From assembly GCA_000421325.1 (NCBI GenBank), contig ATWQ01000008.1, positions 1 to 64,000 of the forward strand: DNA of 64,000 nt, given 5' to 3'. The notes under the pieces were generated by a model, which saw only the letters and a program-made list of their open reading frames with translations, searched no databases and was not told where the DNA came from. The stretch is from an alpha proteobacterium SCGC AAA536-K22 (lineage in GTDB: Bacteria > Pseudomonadota > Alphaproteobacteria > Puniceispirillales > Marisalimonadaceae). Position 1 is the stretch's first letter. The number at the start of each line of letters is the position of its first letter. The position numbers and the translations under genes were made by a program. This document shows, one piece after another, positions 27,857-39,485 of the stretch.

Positions 27857-28969
27857 TTAGTATCCTTCACCAATTAATGGAAATGCACTTAAAGCATTTA
27901 AATTTCCAAATGAGTAATCTTTGCTTAAATATGTTTTGTCTAAATCAAAAATTGAATTAACACCTATTAGTCTTAAAGCCGTTAAAATTTCTAATTCTAA
28001 TAATTCTAACATTCTCACTATAGCTTTTGTTCCACCTGCAGCTGCGGCTAATCCTTGAAGTCTTCCTATTCCTACACAATCCGCTCCCAATGCAATAGCT
28101 TTCACAACATCTGTACCTCTCATAATGCCACCGTCAAAAATAACTTTTGCATTATCCCCTATTGCATCAGCTATTTCTGGTAATACATTTAAACCACCTA
28201 GACCATAATCTAATTGTCTACCACCATGATTAGAAACATATACCACCTCAACACCATGTTCGACTGCCAACAAAGCATCTTCTTTGGTTGCAATTCCTTT
28301 AATTATAATTGGTAAGTCACAATAAGATTTAATTCTGTCAATGTCTTTCCAAGAGAATCTCATTTGATGTTCAAAACCACTTGCTGACTGTCTAGATGTA
28401 GTTCTATATCTTTTAGCTAAATCTCTCTCTCTTCTTCCGTATGCATCTAAATCAACAGTTAAACATATTCCGGCATAATTATGTTCAATTGCACTCTTAA
28501 TATTATCATCGACCCAATTTTTATCACCTCTAACATATAATTGAAATAATTTTGGGTAATTTACGCTTTTAGCAACTTCTTCTAAACCGGGCATGCAAGT
28601 TGAACTTATCATGTGCATAATACCAAATTCTGATGCAGCTAAAGTCGGAGCAGTGCCTGCCCCATCCACAAAATCTTGCATTGAACCTATAGGAGCTAAA
28701 ATAACTGGCATTTTAAGTTTATGGCCAAATAAATTTACAGATAAATCTACATTTTCAACATCTCTTAAAACTCTTGGTCTGAAAGCAAGATTATCTAAAG
28801 CAAACCTATTTCTTTTAAAAGTTGTTTCAGTTTCAGACGCACCAATTAAATAATCCCAAGTTTCTTTTGGAAGTTTTTCTTTAGCCTTTTTAGCAAATTC
28901 GTGAAGTACTAAATATTCTTCTCCCTCAATTTTGCTTCCCATTTTTTTTTCAGTCATTTTGTTCTCCAA
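27857..28969 (-). CDS. FMN-dependent alpha-hydroxy-acid oxidizing protein
   Basis: VSNHGGRQLDYG, FDGGIMRGTDVVKAIALGADCVGIGR. Confidence 0.92.
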   Translation of the reverse strand: MENKMTEKKMGSKIEGEEYLVLHEFAKKAKEKLPKETWDYLIGASETETTFKRNRFALDNLAFRPRVLRDVENVDLSVNLFGHKLKMPVILAPIGSMQDFVDGAGTAPTLAASEFGIMHMISSTCMPGLEEVAKSVNYPKLFQLYVRGDKNWVDDNIKSAIEHNYAGICLTVDLDAYGRRERDLAKRYRTTSRQSASGFEHQMRFSWKDIDRIKSYCDLPIIIKGIATKEDALLAVEHGVEVVYVSNHGGRQLDYGLGGLNVLPEIADAIGDNAKVIFDGGIMRGTDVVKAIALGADCVGIGRLQGLAAAAGGTKAIVRMLELLELEILTALRLIGVNSIFDLDKTYLSKDYSFGNLNALSAFPLIGEGY

Positions 28970-29063
28970 GTCTTTAAATTGAACTATATAAAAATTAATC
29001 TTAAATGCTATAAAAAACTTGCCTTAGCCAAAAAGCTAAGTTACACAACAATCATATGGTTTT

Positions 29064-29150
29064 GCGAGCGTGGCGGAATGGTAGACGCACTGGACTTAAA
29101 ATCCAGAGTCCGATAAGGACGTGGGGGTTCAAGTCCCCCCGCTCGTACCA
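29064..29150 (+). tRNA. tRNA-Leu (anticodon UAA), CCA encoded
   Basis: GCGAGCG/CGCTCGT acceptor, anticodon arm CTGGA-CTTAAAA-TCCAG, long variable arm, T-arm GGGGGTTCAAGTCCCCC. Confidence 0.97.
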
Positions 29151-29196
29151 TATAATTGATTTTATTTACCTAGATACAGTACATAGGCCATTATAA

Positions 29197-30009
29197 ATGA
29201 TTATTGCCCGTACCAGAGATGATTTAAATCAAACTCTCCAAAAATTCACTCAAAAGCCTGGTAAGTTAGCATTAATACCTACTATGGGTAATTTGCATAG
29301 TGGGCATCTATCATTAGTAAGATTAGCAAAATTAAATGCTAAAAAGACAATTACAACAATTTTTGTTAATCCACTTCAATTTGGAAAAAATGAAGATTTT
29401 GAAAAATATCCAAGAAGTGAAGAAATAGATATCAACAAATTAAGAAAAGAAAAATGTGATATTTTATTTATACCCATTAACAGACATGAAGTGTTTCCTA
29501 AATTTGAAGAGGTTAAAAAAATTGAGTCTGGAAAGCTTGGAAACGAACTTTGTGGTAAAATTAGACCAGGACATTTTGATGGTGTGTTGACAGTAGTAAA
29601 TAAAATTTTTGATATGATAAAACCTGATATTGCAATTTTTGGTGCTAAAGACTACCAACAACAAATATTGATAAGCGAAATGTCTAAAATATTGCACCCT
29701 TATTTAACTATATTAAAAGCTCCAATTATAAGATCTAAAAATGGTGTTGCCTTATCTTCTAGAAATAATTATTTATCAGAGAAAGAAATGAATTTAGCCT
29801 CAAATTTATTCAAGTGTCTTGAAAATAGTGTGAAGTTATATAATGACAATGTTCTTCTAAATGAAATTATTGAAAATGCACAAAAATTTTTAATTTCAAA
29901 AAAATTAAATCCTGACTATTTCGAACTAAGGGATAACAAACTAAACAATATTAACGAAAATCATTTTAATGGAAAAAAAAGTTTTTTTAAGTTCTGTTAC
30001 ATTAAATAA
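29197..30009 (+). CDS. panC: Pantothenate synthetase
   Basis: LIPTMGNLHSGHLSLVR, FVNPLQFGKNEDFEKYPR, FGAKDYQQ, SSRNNYLS. Confidence 0.95.
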   Translation: MIIARTRDDLNQTLQKFTQKPGKLALIPTMGNLHSGHLSLVRLAKLNAKKTITTIFVNPLQFGKNEDFEKYPRSEEIDINKLRKEKCDILFIPINRHEVFPKFEEVKKIESGKLGNELCGKIRPGHFDGVLTVVNKIFDMIKPDIAIFGAKDYQQQILISEMSKILHPYLTILKAPIIRSKNGVALSSRNNYLSEKEMNLASNLFKCLENSVKLYNDNVLLNEIIENAQKFLISKKLNPDYFELRDNKLNNINENHFNGKKSFFKFCYIK

Positions 30010-30040
30010 AACACGAATAATCGATAACATTGAATTTTAA

Positions 30041-30760
30041 ATGTTTTTTTTTCCTTTTGCTGATGAAAATCCAACCAAAAAAAAACCCATAGTTAGTTGG
30101 AGCATCATTTTTATTTGTTCTCTGTTGTTTGTTAATTATGTTTTTGAACAAGAGTATATTAAAGATAAAATTATTTTAAGTTTTGGAATGATACCTGCTG
30201 TTTTATTTGGGTATTCTGAGTTGTCTACAAATTTAAAAATTATTCCTCCTTTTCTTTCAATAATCACTTCTATGTTTTTACATGGTGGATGGATGCACTT
30301 AGTAGGTAACATGACTTATCTATATATTTTTGGTGATAATATTGAAGAAACATTAGGAAAAACAAAATTTATTATTTTTTATTTTTTAACTGGTGGGTTT
30401 GCTGCTTTATCACAAGCTATGTTAGATATAAACTCTACAATCCCCATGATTGGTGCTTCAGGGGCTATTGCAGGAGTATTAGGTGCATATTTAGTTTTAT
30501 TTCCAAAAGCAAAAATCAAGGTTTTTTTCTGGTTTATTATTTTTTTTAAAATATTTAAAATTAGAGCCTTTATAGTTCTTGGAGGTTGGATTTTTATACA
30601 GTTTTTAAGCTTTAATCAAAATGACTTAAACTCAGGCGGCGTGGCCTATGCTGCACATATTGGAGGCTTCATTTCTGGGGTTGTTTTAATTAACCTTATG
30701 AAAAATAAAACAAGAACAAAAGGGAAAATATCAAGAACCTCAATACCTGATTCTAAATAA
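30041..30760 (+). CDS. Rhomboid family intramembrane serine protease
   Basis: HGGWMHLVGNMTYLYIFGDNIE, GASGAIAGVLGAY, AHIGGFISG. Confidence 0.93.
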   Translation: MFFFPFADENPTKKKPIVSWSIIFICSLLFVNYVFEQEYIKDKIILSFGMIPAVLFGYSELSTNLKIIPPFLSIITSMFLHGGWMHLVGNMTYLYIFGDNIEETLGKTKFIIFYFLTGGFAALSQAMLDINSTIPMIGASGAIAGVLGAYLVLFPKAKIKVFFWFIIFFKIFKIRAFIVLGGWIFIQFLSFNQNDLNSGGVAYAAHIGGFISGVVLINLMKNKTRTKGKISRTSIPDSK

Positions 30761-30764
30761 GTTT

Positions 30765-31538
30765 TTAGAAAGACCTTTCATCTAATTCATTTTCTTCAAC
30801 AATTTTACCTATTCCTCCTAATTTAATTATTGCTGATAAAACAGCTTGAGATGCCTGATTTAGTAAACTTTCATATTCTGATCTCAAAACTATTGAAGTA
30901 CCAAAATTGCCAGGTTTAAAATACGGATAGGACCCTATTTTTACAGTTTTAAATTTTTTTTCAATTTGTTCTAAATCTTTAGCAATTAAACCTTCACCTA
31001 CGTTACTAGAAACAGTTTTTGACTTAAGTTTTATTCCACCTACAAGATCATATAAGATGGTACTAAACATACCTTGCATTATTTTAGGAACTCCAGCAAA
31101 AACAAATAAATTTTCTATTTTATAACCTGGTGCTGCTGAAACAGGATTATCAATTAAAATTGAATTAGTAGGAATTATTGCCATTTTTTGACGAGCTTCG
31201 TTAAACTCAATATTCGTCCCTTCATAATGTATTTTTAATCTCCGCATAGCCTCAGGATCCTTAACTAATTTTTGATTAAAGGCACTTGCAACAGAATCTG
31301 TAGTAATATCATCATGTGTTGGGCCTATACCTCCACAAGAAAAAACATACGTAAATTTTTTTGTAAAAGTTTTTACAGTTTCAATAATTGTTTCAGAATC
31401 ATCTGAAATTATTCTTGCCTCGATTAGCCTGACACCAATATTATTTAATTCAGTTGCAATCCAATTAATATTAGTATCTTTAGTTCTACCTGACAAAATT
31501 TCATCACCAATTATTATTATACCTGCCGTTGAAACCAT
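30765..31538 (-). CDS. CinA-like / molybdopterin-binding domain protein
   Basis: IIGDEILSGRTKDTN, SCGGIGPTHDDIT, GAPGYKIE-like motif. Confidence 0.9.
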   Translation of the reverse strand: MVSTAGIIIIGDEILSGRTKDTNINWIATELNNIGVRLIEARIISDDSETIIETVKTFTKKFTYVFSCGGIGPTHDDITTDSVASAFNQKLVKDPEAMRRLKIHYEGTNIEFNEARQKMAIIPTNSILIDNPVSAAPGYKIENLFVFAGVPKIMQGMFSTILYDLVGGIKLKSKTVSSNVGEGLIAKDLEQIEKKFKTVKIGSYPYFKPGNFGTSIVLRSEYESLLNQASQAVLSAIIKLGGIGKIVEENELDERSF

Positions 31539-31615
31539 AAATAGTTATCCTTAAAAAAAATTAATATTGTACGTAAATACTTATAAATATATATATATAA
31601 CATATAAACTAATGT

Positions 31616-32413
31616 TTGGTCATAATGAATAATCAAATTGAAATACATAATAAAGAAGCTTTTAACAAAATGCACAATGCAGGCACATTAGCTGCAAAAG
31701 TGTTAGATTATATAACTCAATATGTTAAGAAAGGTGTTTCAACAGGACACTTAGATGATTTATGCCATGATTATATAATTAAAAATCATGCTGTACCTGC
31801 ACCTCTTAATTATAGAGGATTTCCAAAATCTACATGTATTTCAGTAAATCATGTTGTTTGTCATGGTATACCTGGAGATAAAATTCTTGATGAAGGCGAT
31901 ATCTTAAATATTGATATTACTGTCATACTTGACGGATGGTATGGAGATACTAGCAGAATGTATTTTGTAGGAGAACCTTCAAAAAAAGCAAAATTTCTTA
32001 CAAAAATTACATATGAATGTCTCTGGTTAGGCATAGAAACAGTAAAGCCTGGAAGTACAACAGGTGACATAGGTCATGCCATTCAAAAGCATGCAGAAAA
32101 AAACAGTTTATCTGTAGTTAGAGATTTTACTGGTCATGGTTTAGGTAAAGTTTTTCACTCACCTCCAACTATTTTACATTATGGACAACCTAATTCTGGT
32201 GACACTCTTGAAGAAGGTATGTTTTTTACAATTGAGCCAATGATAAACTCGGGTAAATATGATGTTAAAATTTTGTCTGATGGATGGACAGCTGTTACAC
32301 GAGATAAAAGTTTGTCTGCGCAATTTGAGCATAGTATTGGCGTGACCTCAAATGGTTATGAGGTGTTTACTAATTCACCTAAAGGGTATACCCAGCCAGA
32401 ATATCCAATTTAG
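31616..32413 (+). CDS. map: Type I methionyl aminopeptidase
   Basis: NYRGFPKSTCISVNHVVCHGIP, NIDITVILDGWYGDTSRMY, FTGHGLGKVFHSPP. Confidence 0.95.
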   Translation: MVIMNNQIEIHNKEAFNKMHNAGTLAAKVLDYITQYVKKGVSTGHLDDLCHDYIIKNHAVPAPLNYRGFPKSTCISVNHVVCHGIPGDKILDEGDILNIDITVILDGWYGDTSRMYFVGEPSKKAKFLTKITYECLWLGIETVKPGSTTGDIGHAIQKHAEKNSLSVVRDFTGHGLGKVFHSPPTILHYGQPNSGDTLEEGMFFTIEPMINSGKYDVKILSDGWTAVTRDKSLSAQFEHSIGVTSNGYEVFTNSPKGYTQPEYPI

Positions 32414-32426
32414 AAATTAAAAATAT

Positions 32427-32603
32427 TCACCTGTTATTTTTTAAATTGTTATCTAGTGTTTTCTTAATAGAATTAGACGTTTCTTTTATAATAGGCTTAG
32501 CTTTTTTATATGCTTTTAAAGCAACTTCTCCTGCCTTTTTTCTTGCTTTAGGATTAGTTGCTAAAATTTTGATCGCATTTTTTAAAATTGAACCAATTAT
32601 CAT
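32427..32603 (-). CDS. 58-aa Lys/Ala-rich small protein
   Basis: MIIGSILKNAIKILATNPKARKKAGEVALKAYKKAKPIIKETSNSIKKTLDNNLKNNR*; not in ORF track. Confidence 0.55.
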   Translation of the reverse strand: MIIGSILKNAIKILATNPKARKKAGEVALKAYKKAKPIIKETSNSIKKTLDNNLKNNR

Positions 32604-32732
32604 TAAACTCTCGTATTAAAATTAAAAAGAAAATATGTATATATTAATACATTTTTTAAGTATAAGGAAATCTTATAAAATAATTTTTTTATTATTTTTT
32701 TTTAAAAAAATTGCATTTCATTAGGTTTAAAT

Positions 32733-34049
32733 ATGATTGAACGATATTCAAGAAAAGAGATGGTTCAGATTTGGTCTCAAGAAGAAAAATTTAATATTTG
32801 GTTCCAAATTGAAGCACATGCGTGTGATGCTCAAGCAGAATTAGGTGTTATACCAAAAATTGCTGCTAAAGTGATATGGGAAAAAGGTAAATTTGACATA
32901 GATAAAATAGATGAAATTGAAAAGACCACTAAACATGATGTTATTGCTTTCTTAACAAACTTGGCTGAATATATTGGAGAAGATGCAAGATTTATTCACC
33001 AAGGAATGACGTCATCAGATGTTCTGGACACTACTCTATCAATACAGTTAAAAAAAGCATCTGATATTTTGTTAAAAGATATTGATGAGTTACTTGCAAC
33101 ACTTAAAAAGCGTTCTCTAGAACACAAAAAAACCGTAACAATTGGAAGATCACATGGTATTCATGCTGAACCAGTAACTTTTGGGTTAAAGTTAGCTGGG
33201 TATTATGCTGAATTTAAACGTAATAGAAAAAGATTGCTTGAAGCTAAAAAAGAAATAAGCACATGCGCAATTTCAGGAGCAGTAGGCACATTTGCTCACA
33301 TTGATCCTTATATAGAGTATTATGTCTCAAATAAATTAGGATTAATACCTGAGGAAGTTTCTACACAAATAATTCCAAGAGATAGGCATGCAATGTTTTT
33401 TTCTACGCTTGGAGTTATTGCGTCTAGTGTTGAACGACTAGCAACTGAAATTAGACATCTGCAAAGAACAGAAGTCAGAGAGGCAGAGGAGTATTTTTCA
33501 CAAGGTCAAAAAGGTTCAAGCGCAATGCCTCATAAAAGAAACCCTGTACTTACAGAAAATTTAACTGGACTTGCTAGATTAGTAAGATCTTCTGTAGTAC
33601 CAGCATTAGAAAATGTAGCACTATGGCATGAGCGTGATATTTCTCATTCTTCTGTTGAAAGAATGATGGCTCCTGATGCAACAATAACTCTAGATTTTGC
33701 ACTTCATAGATTAAATAATGTAATTCAAAACTTACTAATATACCCTGATACTATGCTATCTAATTTAGAAAAATTAGGTGGACTAGTTCATTCCCAACAA
33801 TTGTTAATAGCACTTACACAAAAAGGTGCAAGTAGAGAAAACGCCTATGAAATGGTCCAGAGCAATGCCATGAAGGTCTGGGAAACTCCTGAACATAAAC
33901 GAAAAAATGTTTATAAAGATTTACTTAAAAAAGATTCTGAAGTGTCGAAATTTCTTAATGAAAAGGAAATAGATGACTTATTTAATCTAGATCAGCATTT
34001 TGTTCATGTTGACACAATTTTTGATAGAGTTTTTGATAAAGAGGAATAA
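32733..34049 (+). CDS. purB: Adenylosuccinate lyase
   Basis: IGEDARFIHQGMTSSDVLDT, QKGSSAMPHKRNP. Confidence 0.96.
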   Translation: MIERYSRKEMVQIWSQEEKFNIWFQIEAHACDAQAELGVIPKIAAKVIWEKGKFDIDKIDEIEKTTKHDVIAFLTNLAEYIGEDARFIHQGMTSSDVLDTTLSIQLKKASDILLKDIDELLATLKKRSLEHKKTVTIGRSHGIHAEPVTFGLKLAGYYAEFKRNRKRLLEAKKEISTCAISGAVGTFAHIDPYIEYYVSNKLGLIPEEVSTQIIPRDRHAMFFSTLGVIASSVERLATEIRHLQRTEVREAEEYFSQGQKGSSAMPHKRNPVLTENLTGLARLVRSSVVPALENVALWHERDISHSSVERMMAPDATITLDFALHRLNNVIQNLLIYPDTMLSNLEKLGGLVHSQQLLIALTQKGASRENAYEMVQSNAMKVWETPEHKRKNVYKDLLKKDSEVSKFLNEKEIDDLFNLDQHFVHVDTIFDRVFDKEE

Positions 34050-34053
34050 TTTT

Positions 34054-34821
34054 ATGTCAAAAAAGAAAATTTTGTATGAAGGTAAGGCTAAGACAATACT
34101 TGAAGGCCCTACTCCAGATACCGTCATACAATATTTTAAAGATGATGCTACAGCGAATAATGCTGAAAAACACTCAATTATTAATGGAAAAGGTGTGTTA
34201 AATAATTCAATTTCTGATTTTTTAATGAAAAGGATCAATGAAATTGGAATACCAACTCATTATATAAAAAAATTAAATATGAGAGAACAACTTGTAAGAA
34301 AAGTAGAAATTATTCCTGTTGAATTTGTTGTAAGAAATATTGCAACTGGATCTATTGTAAAAAGGCTAGGCTTAAAAGAAGGTAAAATTTTTTCTAGACC
34401 TTTGATAGAGCATTATTTAAAAAAAGACGAATTAGGTGACCCTTTAATTAATGAATATCATATTATTAATTTTGAGTGGGGAACTCGTGATGAATTAGAC
34501 GAAATGAATGAGTATGGACTTCGCATAAATGATTTTCTTAGGGGATTATTTTTGGGAATTGGCCTTAAACTTATAGACTTTAAAATCGAATTTGGTAGAT
34601 ATTATTCTGAAGATGGTAATTCTGTATTATTATTAGCCGACGAGATAAGTCCTGATAATTGTAGATTATGGGATGTAAAAACTAACCACAAAATGGATAA
34701 AGATTTATTTCGTCAAGATATAGGCGGCTTAAAAGAGGCATATCAAGAAGTTGCAGACAGATTAGGAATTCTTCCTGAAAAGAAAAAATACTCAAATGCT
34801 AAGACAGAAATTGTTAAATAA
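34054..34821 (+). CDS. purC: SAICAR synthetase
   Basis: KKKILYEGKAKTILEGPTPDTVIQYFKDDATA, ADEISPDNCRLWD; start 34054 preferred over 34000. Confidence 0.95.
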   Translation: MSKKKILYEGKAKTILEGPTPDTVIQYFKDDATANNAEKHSIINGKGVLNNSISDFLMKRINEIGIPTHYIKKLNMREQLVRKVEIIPVEFVVRNIATGSIVKRLGLKEGKIFSRPLIEHYLKKDELGDPLINEYHIINFEWGTRDELDEMNEYGLRINDFLRGLFLGIGLKLIDFKIEFGRYYSEDGNSVLLLADEISPDNCRLWDVKTNHKMDKDLFRQDIGGLKEAYQEVADRLGILPEKKKYSNAKTEIVK

Positions 34822-34832
34822 AGAGGGGTTGA

Positions 34833-35078
34833 ATGAAAGTTGTTATAAATATATCCCTTAAAGAAGGTGTGTTAGACCCAGAAGGACAAGCAATTAAAAC
34901 CTCTCTATCAAACCTTGGTTTTAAAAACTTTAGTGATGTTCGAACTGGAAAACAAATTATTTTGAATTTTAAAAAAATAGATGAAAATGAGGCTATTTTA
35001 GCGACTAAAAAAATGTGTGAAGATTTGTTAGTTAATACTGTTATTGAAACGTATAAAATAAATGTTTTAAAGGATTAA
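34833..35078 (+). CDS. purS: FGAM synthase subunit PurS
   Basis: DPEGQAIKTSLSNLGFKNFSDVRTGK; between purC and purQ. Confidence 0.93.
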   Translation: MKVVINISLKEGVLDPEGQAIKTSLSNLGFKNFSDVRTGKQIILNFKKIDENEAILATKKMCEDLLVNTVIETYKINVLKD

Positions 35079-35086
35079 AAGAATTA

Positions 35087-35779
35087 ATGCGCTCAGGAGT
35101 TACAATATTTCCAGGGTCTAATTGTGATAGGGACATCATTGTTGCACTTAAAGAAATCAGTGGTAAAACACCTATTAAAATGTGGCATAAAGATACAGAA
35201 TTTCCTAATTTAGATTTAATTGTAATTCCTGGAGGGTTCAGTTTTGGCGATTATCTTAGATGTGGAGCTTTGGCCGCAAGATCTCCAATAATTAAAAATA
35301 TTAAAAATCATATAAGTCGTGGAGGTGCAGTTCTTGGCATATGTAATGGATTTCAAATATTGATTGAAGCAGGAATACTTCCAGGGTCATTAATAAGAAA
35401 TGAGAAATTGCTTTTCACATGTAGAAAGACAATTTTAGAAATACAAGATTCAATGATAAGTCCTTTTCTATCTGGTCTTAAAAAAGGGCAATATTTAAAT
35501 ATACCTGTAGCTCATAACGAAGGTAATTTTTTTGCTTCAGAAACACTTTTGAATGAATTAAAAAATGAAGGAAGAATTGCTTTTAAATATGTAAAAGAAG
35601 CAAATACAGATGATGATTATAATCCTAACGGGTCGTGCAATGATATTGCAGGAATATTGTCTAAGAATGGAAAAGTTCTAGGTATGATGCCTCACCCTGA
35701 AAGAGCTATATATAATCTACATGGTGGAACAGATGGCTTGAAATTTCTTTCTAAAACTTTTGAAAAATTAATTGGGTAA
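35087..35779 (+). CDS. purQ: FGAM synthase glutaminase subunit PurQ
   Basis: FPGSNCDRD, PGGFSFGDYLRCGALAA, GICNGFQILIEAG. Confidence 0.96.
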   Translation: MRSGVTIFPGSNCDRDIIVALKEISGKTPIKMWHKDTEFPNLDLIVIPGGFSFGDYLRCGALAARSPIIKNIKNHISRGGAVLGICNGFQILIEAGILPGSLIRNEKLLFTCRKTILEIQDSMISPFLSGLKKGQYLNIPVAHNEGNFFASETLLNELKNEGRIAFKYVKEANTDDDYNPNGSCNDIAGILSKNGKVLGMMPHPERAIYNLHGGTDGLKFLSKTFEKLIG

Positions 35780-38077
35780 ATGATGAAAACTTTAAATGAA
35801 GATCTTTACAATATTAATGAAAATGAATATCTAGCTCAGCAAGAAAGTAAGCTTGAAGAAGCTTTAGAAATGGGATTAACAGAAGATGAATTTAATTTAA
35901 TTTGTACTAAAATTAAAAAAAAACCAAATAAAACTGAATTAGGAATTTTTTCAGCCATGTTTTCAGAACACTGTTCTTATAAAAGTTCAAAAAAATGGCT
36001 TAAAACTTTGCCTACTAAAGCTAATCATGTAATTCAAGGACCAGGTGAAAATGCTGGTGTTATTGACATTGGGAACGATTTAGCAGCTGTTTTTAAAATA
36101 GAATCTCATAATCATCCATCTTTTATAGAACCTTATCAAGGAGCTGCGACTGGTGTTGGCGGTATTTTGAGGGATGTTTTTACCATGGGTGCAAGACCGA
36201 TAGCTCTATTAAATGCTTTAAGATTTGGTTCCCCAACTCAACCTTTAACAAAACATCTTGTTTCAGGAGTAGTAAAAGGAATTGGAGGATATGGGAATTG
36301 TATTGGTATTCCAACAGTCGGAGGAGAAACAAACTTTAATCAATCATATGATGGAAATATTTTAGTAAATGCAATGGCAGTCGGACTAGCAAATAAACAT
36401 AGAATATTTTACTCCGCTGCAACTGGTAGCGGGAACCCAGTTATATATGTAGGAGCAAAAACTGGAAGAGATGGAATACATGGCGCTACTATGGCTTCAA
36501 CTGAGTTCACAGAGAACAGTTCTGAGAAAAGACCAACAGTTCAAGTTGGTGATCCTTTTACTGGAAAATTACTTTTAGAAGCCTGTCTTGAATTAATGAG
36601 CACAGATGCTGTTTTATCTATTCAAGACATGGGAGCTGCTGGATTAACAAGTTCAAGTGTTGAGATGGCTTCAAAAGGATCATTAGGGATGCATTTAAAT
36701 CTAGATCTAGTTCCTACAAGAGAAGAAAAAATGACTAGTTACGAAATTATGCTTTCTGAAAGTCAAGAAAGAATGTTAATGATTTTAAAACCAGGATCAG
36801 AAGAAAAGGCAAAAATGATTTTTGATAAATGGGATCTAGACTTTTCTGTAATAGGAGAAGTAACTAAAACAGGCAGATTAATATTAGATAAAGATGGCTT
36901 TGAGGCATGTAATATTCCAATTAATCCACTCGTAGAAGACGCTCCTGAATATGACAGACCTTACAAAATTATCCAAAATAAAAAAATCATTAAACCCAAT
37001 GAACTTAATATAAATGAAACAATAAGTGAAATTTTAACTAAAATGTTCAAAAATCCTAACATAGCAAGTAAAAGGTGGATTTGGGAACAATATGACAGCT
37101 CTGTTATGGGTGATACTATTTCTTCAAACAGTAAAAGTGACGCTGCTATAGTAAAAATACATGGAACAGAGAGTACTAAAAGTCTTGGGAAAGGAATTGC
37201 CATGACAACTGATTGTACACCAAGGTATGTAAAATCAGACCCAATCAATGGTGGAATGCAAGCAGTATGTGAAGCAGCTAGAAACATTGCAGCTTCTGGA
37301 GCCAAGCCTATGGCAATCACAAATAATTTAAATTTTGGTAACCCTGAGAAATTAAATATAATGGGAGAAATTGTTGGATCTATTAAAGGAATTTCAAAAG
37401 CTGCCTCCTTTTTAAATACTCCAATCGTTTCTGGGAACGTTTCCCTTTATAATGAAACTAATGGAAAAGGAATTCTTCCAACACCAGTGATAGGTATGGT
37501 AGGCGTCATAGATGAGGTCGAAAATTGCCTAGAAATAAATGCACAAGATGACAATACCCTAATAGTTTTAGGACAATCAAAAAATTTAATTGAAGGCTGG
37601 ATTGGGTGTAGTGTCTATCAGGAGATAACAAACAATAAAACTGATACAGCCCCTCCACCAGTTTATTTAGTAAACGAAAAAAAAATTATTGATATATTAT
37701 TAAAACTAAATAATAAAAAACTTTTGACGGCAGCACATGATATTTCAGATGGTGGTTTACTAACAACAACATGTGAAATGTTATTTAAAAATAATTTAGG
37801 TTTAAGTATTAACCTTCCTAAATCATTGTTCAAATGTGATAGCAAAGACCCCACACTTCACTCATGGTGTTTTGGTGAAGATCAAGGAAGAATAATAGTA
37901 GCTACCGATAAAATCGATGATGTTGAATCTTTTCTAGAAGATGGCAACATAGATTATTTTATTCTTGGAAAGACTAATTCAAGCAATAACTTGAATTTAA
38001 ATGATAAAACTATTATATCAATAAGTGATATAAAAGAATTAAATAATCAAACATTACCTTCTCTTATGGGTGAATAA
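35780..38077 (+). CDS. purL: FGAM synthase subunit PurL
   Basis: [35 protein letters not shown]. Confidence 0.96.
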   Translation: MMKTLNEDLYNINENEYLAQQESKLEEALEMGLTEDEFNLICTKIKKKPNKTELGIFSAMFSEHCSYKSSKKWLKTLPTKANHVIQGPGENAGVIDIGNDLAAVFKIESHNHPSFIEPYQGAATGVGGILRDVFTMGARPIALLNALRFGSPTQPLTKHLVSGVVKGIGGYGNCIGIPTVGGETNFNQSYDGNILVNAMAVGLANKHRIFYSAATGSGNPVIYVGAKTGRDGIHGATMASTEFTENSSEKRPTVQVGDPFTGKLLLEACLELMSTDAVLSIQDMGAAGLTSSSVEMASKGSLGMHLNLDLVPTREEKMTSYEIMLSESQERMLMILKPGSEEKAKMIFDKWDLDFSVIGEVTKTGRLILDKDGFEACNIPINPLVEDAPEYDRPYKIIQNKKIIKPNELNINETISEILTKMFKNPNIASKRWIWEQYDSSVMGDTISSNSKSDAAIVKIHGTESTKSLGKGIAMTTDCTPRYVKSDPINGGMQAVCEAARNIAASGAKPMAITNNLNFGNPEKLNIMGEIVGSIKGISKAASFLNTPIVSGNVSLYNETNGKGILPTPVIGMVGVIDEVENCLEINAQDDNTLIVLGQSKNLIEGWIGCSVYQEITNNKTDTAPPPVYLVNEKKIIDILLKLNNKKLLTAAHDISDGGLLTTTCEMLFKNNLGLSINLPKSLFKCDSKDPTLHSWCFGEDQGRIIVATDKIDDVESFLEDGNIDYFILGKTNSSNNLNLNDKTIISISDIKELNNQTLPSLMGE

Positions 38078-38097
38078 AGTTAAAATCGGGTTCAAAT

Positions 38098-38334
38098 ATG
38101 TCTATGACTGCAATTGAAATTGAAGAACTTATTCTTAAAACATTTCCAGACGCCAAAATTATAATTGATGATTTAAGGGGTGATGGTGATCATTACGCTG
38201 CTCAAATAATTTCTGAAAAATTTAGGGGAAAAACTAGAGTTCAACAACATCAAATGGTTTATAATGCAATGGATGGTAAAATGGGTAAAGAGCTGCATGC
38301 CCTAGCTTTAAATACATCCGCACCAAAGGATTAA
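38098..38334 (+). CDS. BolA family protein
   Basis: [35 protein letters not shown]. Confidence 0.92.
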   Translation: MSMTAIEIEELILKTFPDAKIIIDDLRGDGDHYAAQIISEKFRGKTRVQQHQMVYNAMDGKMGKELHALALNTSAPKD

Positions 38335-38345
38335 AGGAGATCAAA

Positions 38346-38672
38346 ATGGAACAAAATACTAAAGAAAAAATTGAAAATATCATTAAAAATAATGAAATAT
38401 TATTATTTATGAAGGGCACCCCAGTTATGCCCCAATGTGGTTTTTCAGCTGCGGTCGTAGGCGTTTTAAGTCATATGGGCGTGAAATTTAATAGTGTTAA
38501 TGTTCTTGAAGATGCCGAAATAAGAGAAGGAATTAAAGAATATTCTGATTGGCCAACTATACCACAACTTTATGTTAAAAATGAATTTGTTGGTGGGTGC
38601 GATATTATAAGAGAAATGCATGAAAACGGCGAACTTACTGAATATTTTAGCCAAGCAGGAATTAATACATAG
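38346..38672 (+). CDS. grxD: Monothiol glutaredoxin (Grx4 family)
   Basis: [42 protein letters not shown]. Confidence 0.95.
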   Translation: MEQNTKEKIENIIKNNEILLFMKGTPVMPQCGFSAAVVGVLSHMGVKFNSVNVLEDAEIREGIKEYSDWPTIPQLYVKNEFVGGCDIIREMHENGELTEYFSQAGINT

Positions 38673-38680
38673 TTATAATT

Positions 38681-38709
38681 ATTAAACGCTACATAATGCA
38701 ACGTTTAAT
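38681..38709. terminator. Hairpin between convergent grxD and rpsD, candidate bidirectional terminator
   Basis: ATTAAACG (38681-38688) / CGTTTAAT (38702-38709). Confidence 0.4.
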
Positions 38710-38721
38710 TAATTAAGTATA

Positions 38722-39348
38722 TTAACGTGAATAAAACTCGATAACTAGATTAGTTTCCATTTGAACTGGATAAGGAACATCATCTGGCATAGGAATTCTT
38801 ACGAGTGACCCTGTGAAGTTTGAATGATTAACTTCTACATATTCAGGGACATCTCTTTCTGGTAAAGTAGTAGCTTCAATAACGGCTGGGATCCCCTTAG
38901 CTTTTTCTTTTAAAGAAATTACTTCACCAACATTAATCATTCTTGAAGGAATATTACACCTACTTCCGTTTACCATAACATGACCATGGTTTATTAACTG
39001 TCTACAAGCAAAAACAGTTGGGGCCAATTTCATTCTGTATAAGATAGCATCAAGTCTACACTCTAAGATACCAATTAAATTAGCACCCGTATCACCTTTT
39101 TTTCTAACTGCAGCTGTGTAGTATTTTTTAAATTGTTTTTCGCCAATATTGCCATAATAACCCTTTAACTTTTGTTTAGCCATTAATTGGACCCCAAAAT
39201 CTGTTGGCTTTTTTCTTCTTTGACCATGTTGGCCAGGAGCGTATTCTCTGTCATTCAACGGGGATTTTGGTCTTCCCCATAAATTCACTCCTAATCTTCT
39301 GTCAATCTTATGTTTTGAACTTGTTCTTTTATGATCTGACTTAGGCAT
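38722..39348 (-). CDS. rpsD: 30S ribosomal protein S4
   Basis: S4 fold with [39 protein letters not shown]. Confidence 0.97.
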   Translation of the reverse strand: MPKSDHKRTSSKHKIDRRLGVNLWGRPKSPLNDREYAPGQHGQRRKKPTDFGVQLMAKQKLKGYYGNIGEKQFKKYYTAAVRKKGDTGANLIGILECRLDAILYRMKLAPTVFACRQLINHGHVMVNGSRCNIPSRMINVGEVISLKEKAKGIPAVIEATTLPERDVPEYVEVNHSNFTGSLVRIPMPDDVPYPVQMETNLVIEFYSR

Positions 39349-39485
39349 ATTTAAACCTTTATATGTACTACTTAAAAAGTAGAAGATTATTCCAATCAGG
39401 AGTTATAACCCCGGGATAAGTAACACCATGCCATTATCCACATTATCGGAAATTAATCTGAAAAATACTATCTAAATGCTAAAAG

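Noticed and set aside
34000-34053. Extended purC N-terminus overlapping purB
   Set aside because: Canonical PurC start MSKKKILYEGKAK begins at 34054; the upstream extension overlaps purB out of frame.
34054-38077. Unusual purine gene organisation
   Set aside because: purC-purS-purQ-purL-bolA-grxD is an ordinary arrangement in Alphaproteobacteria.
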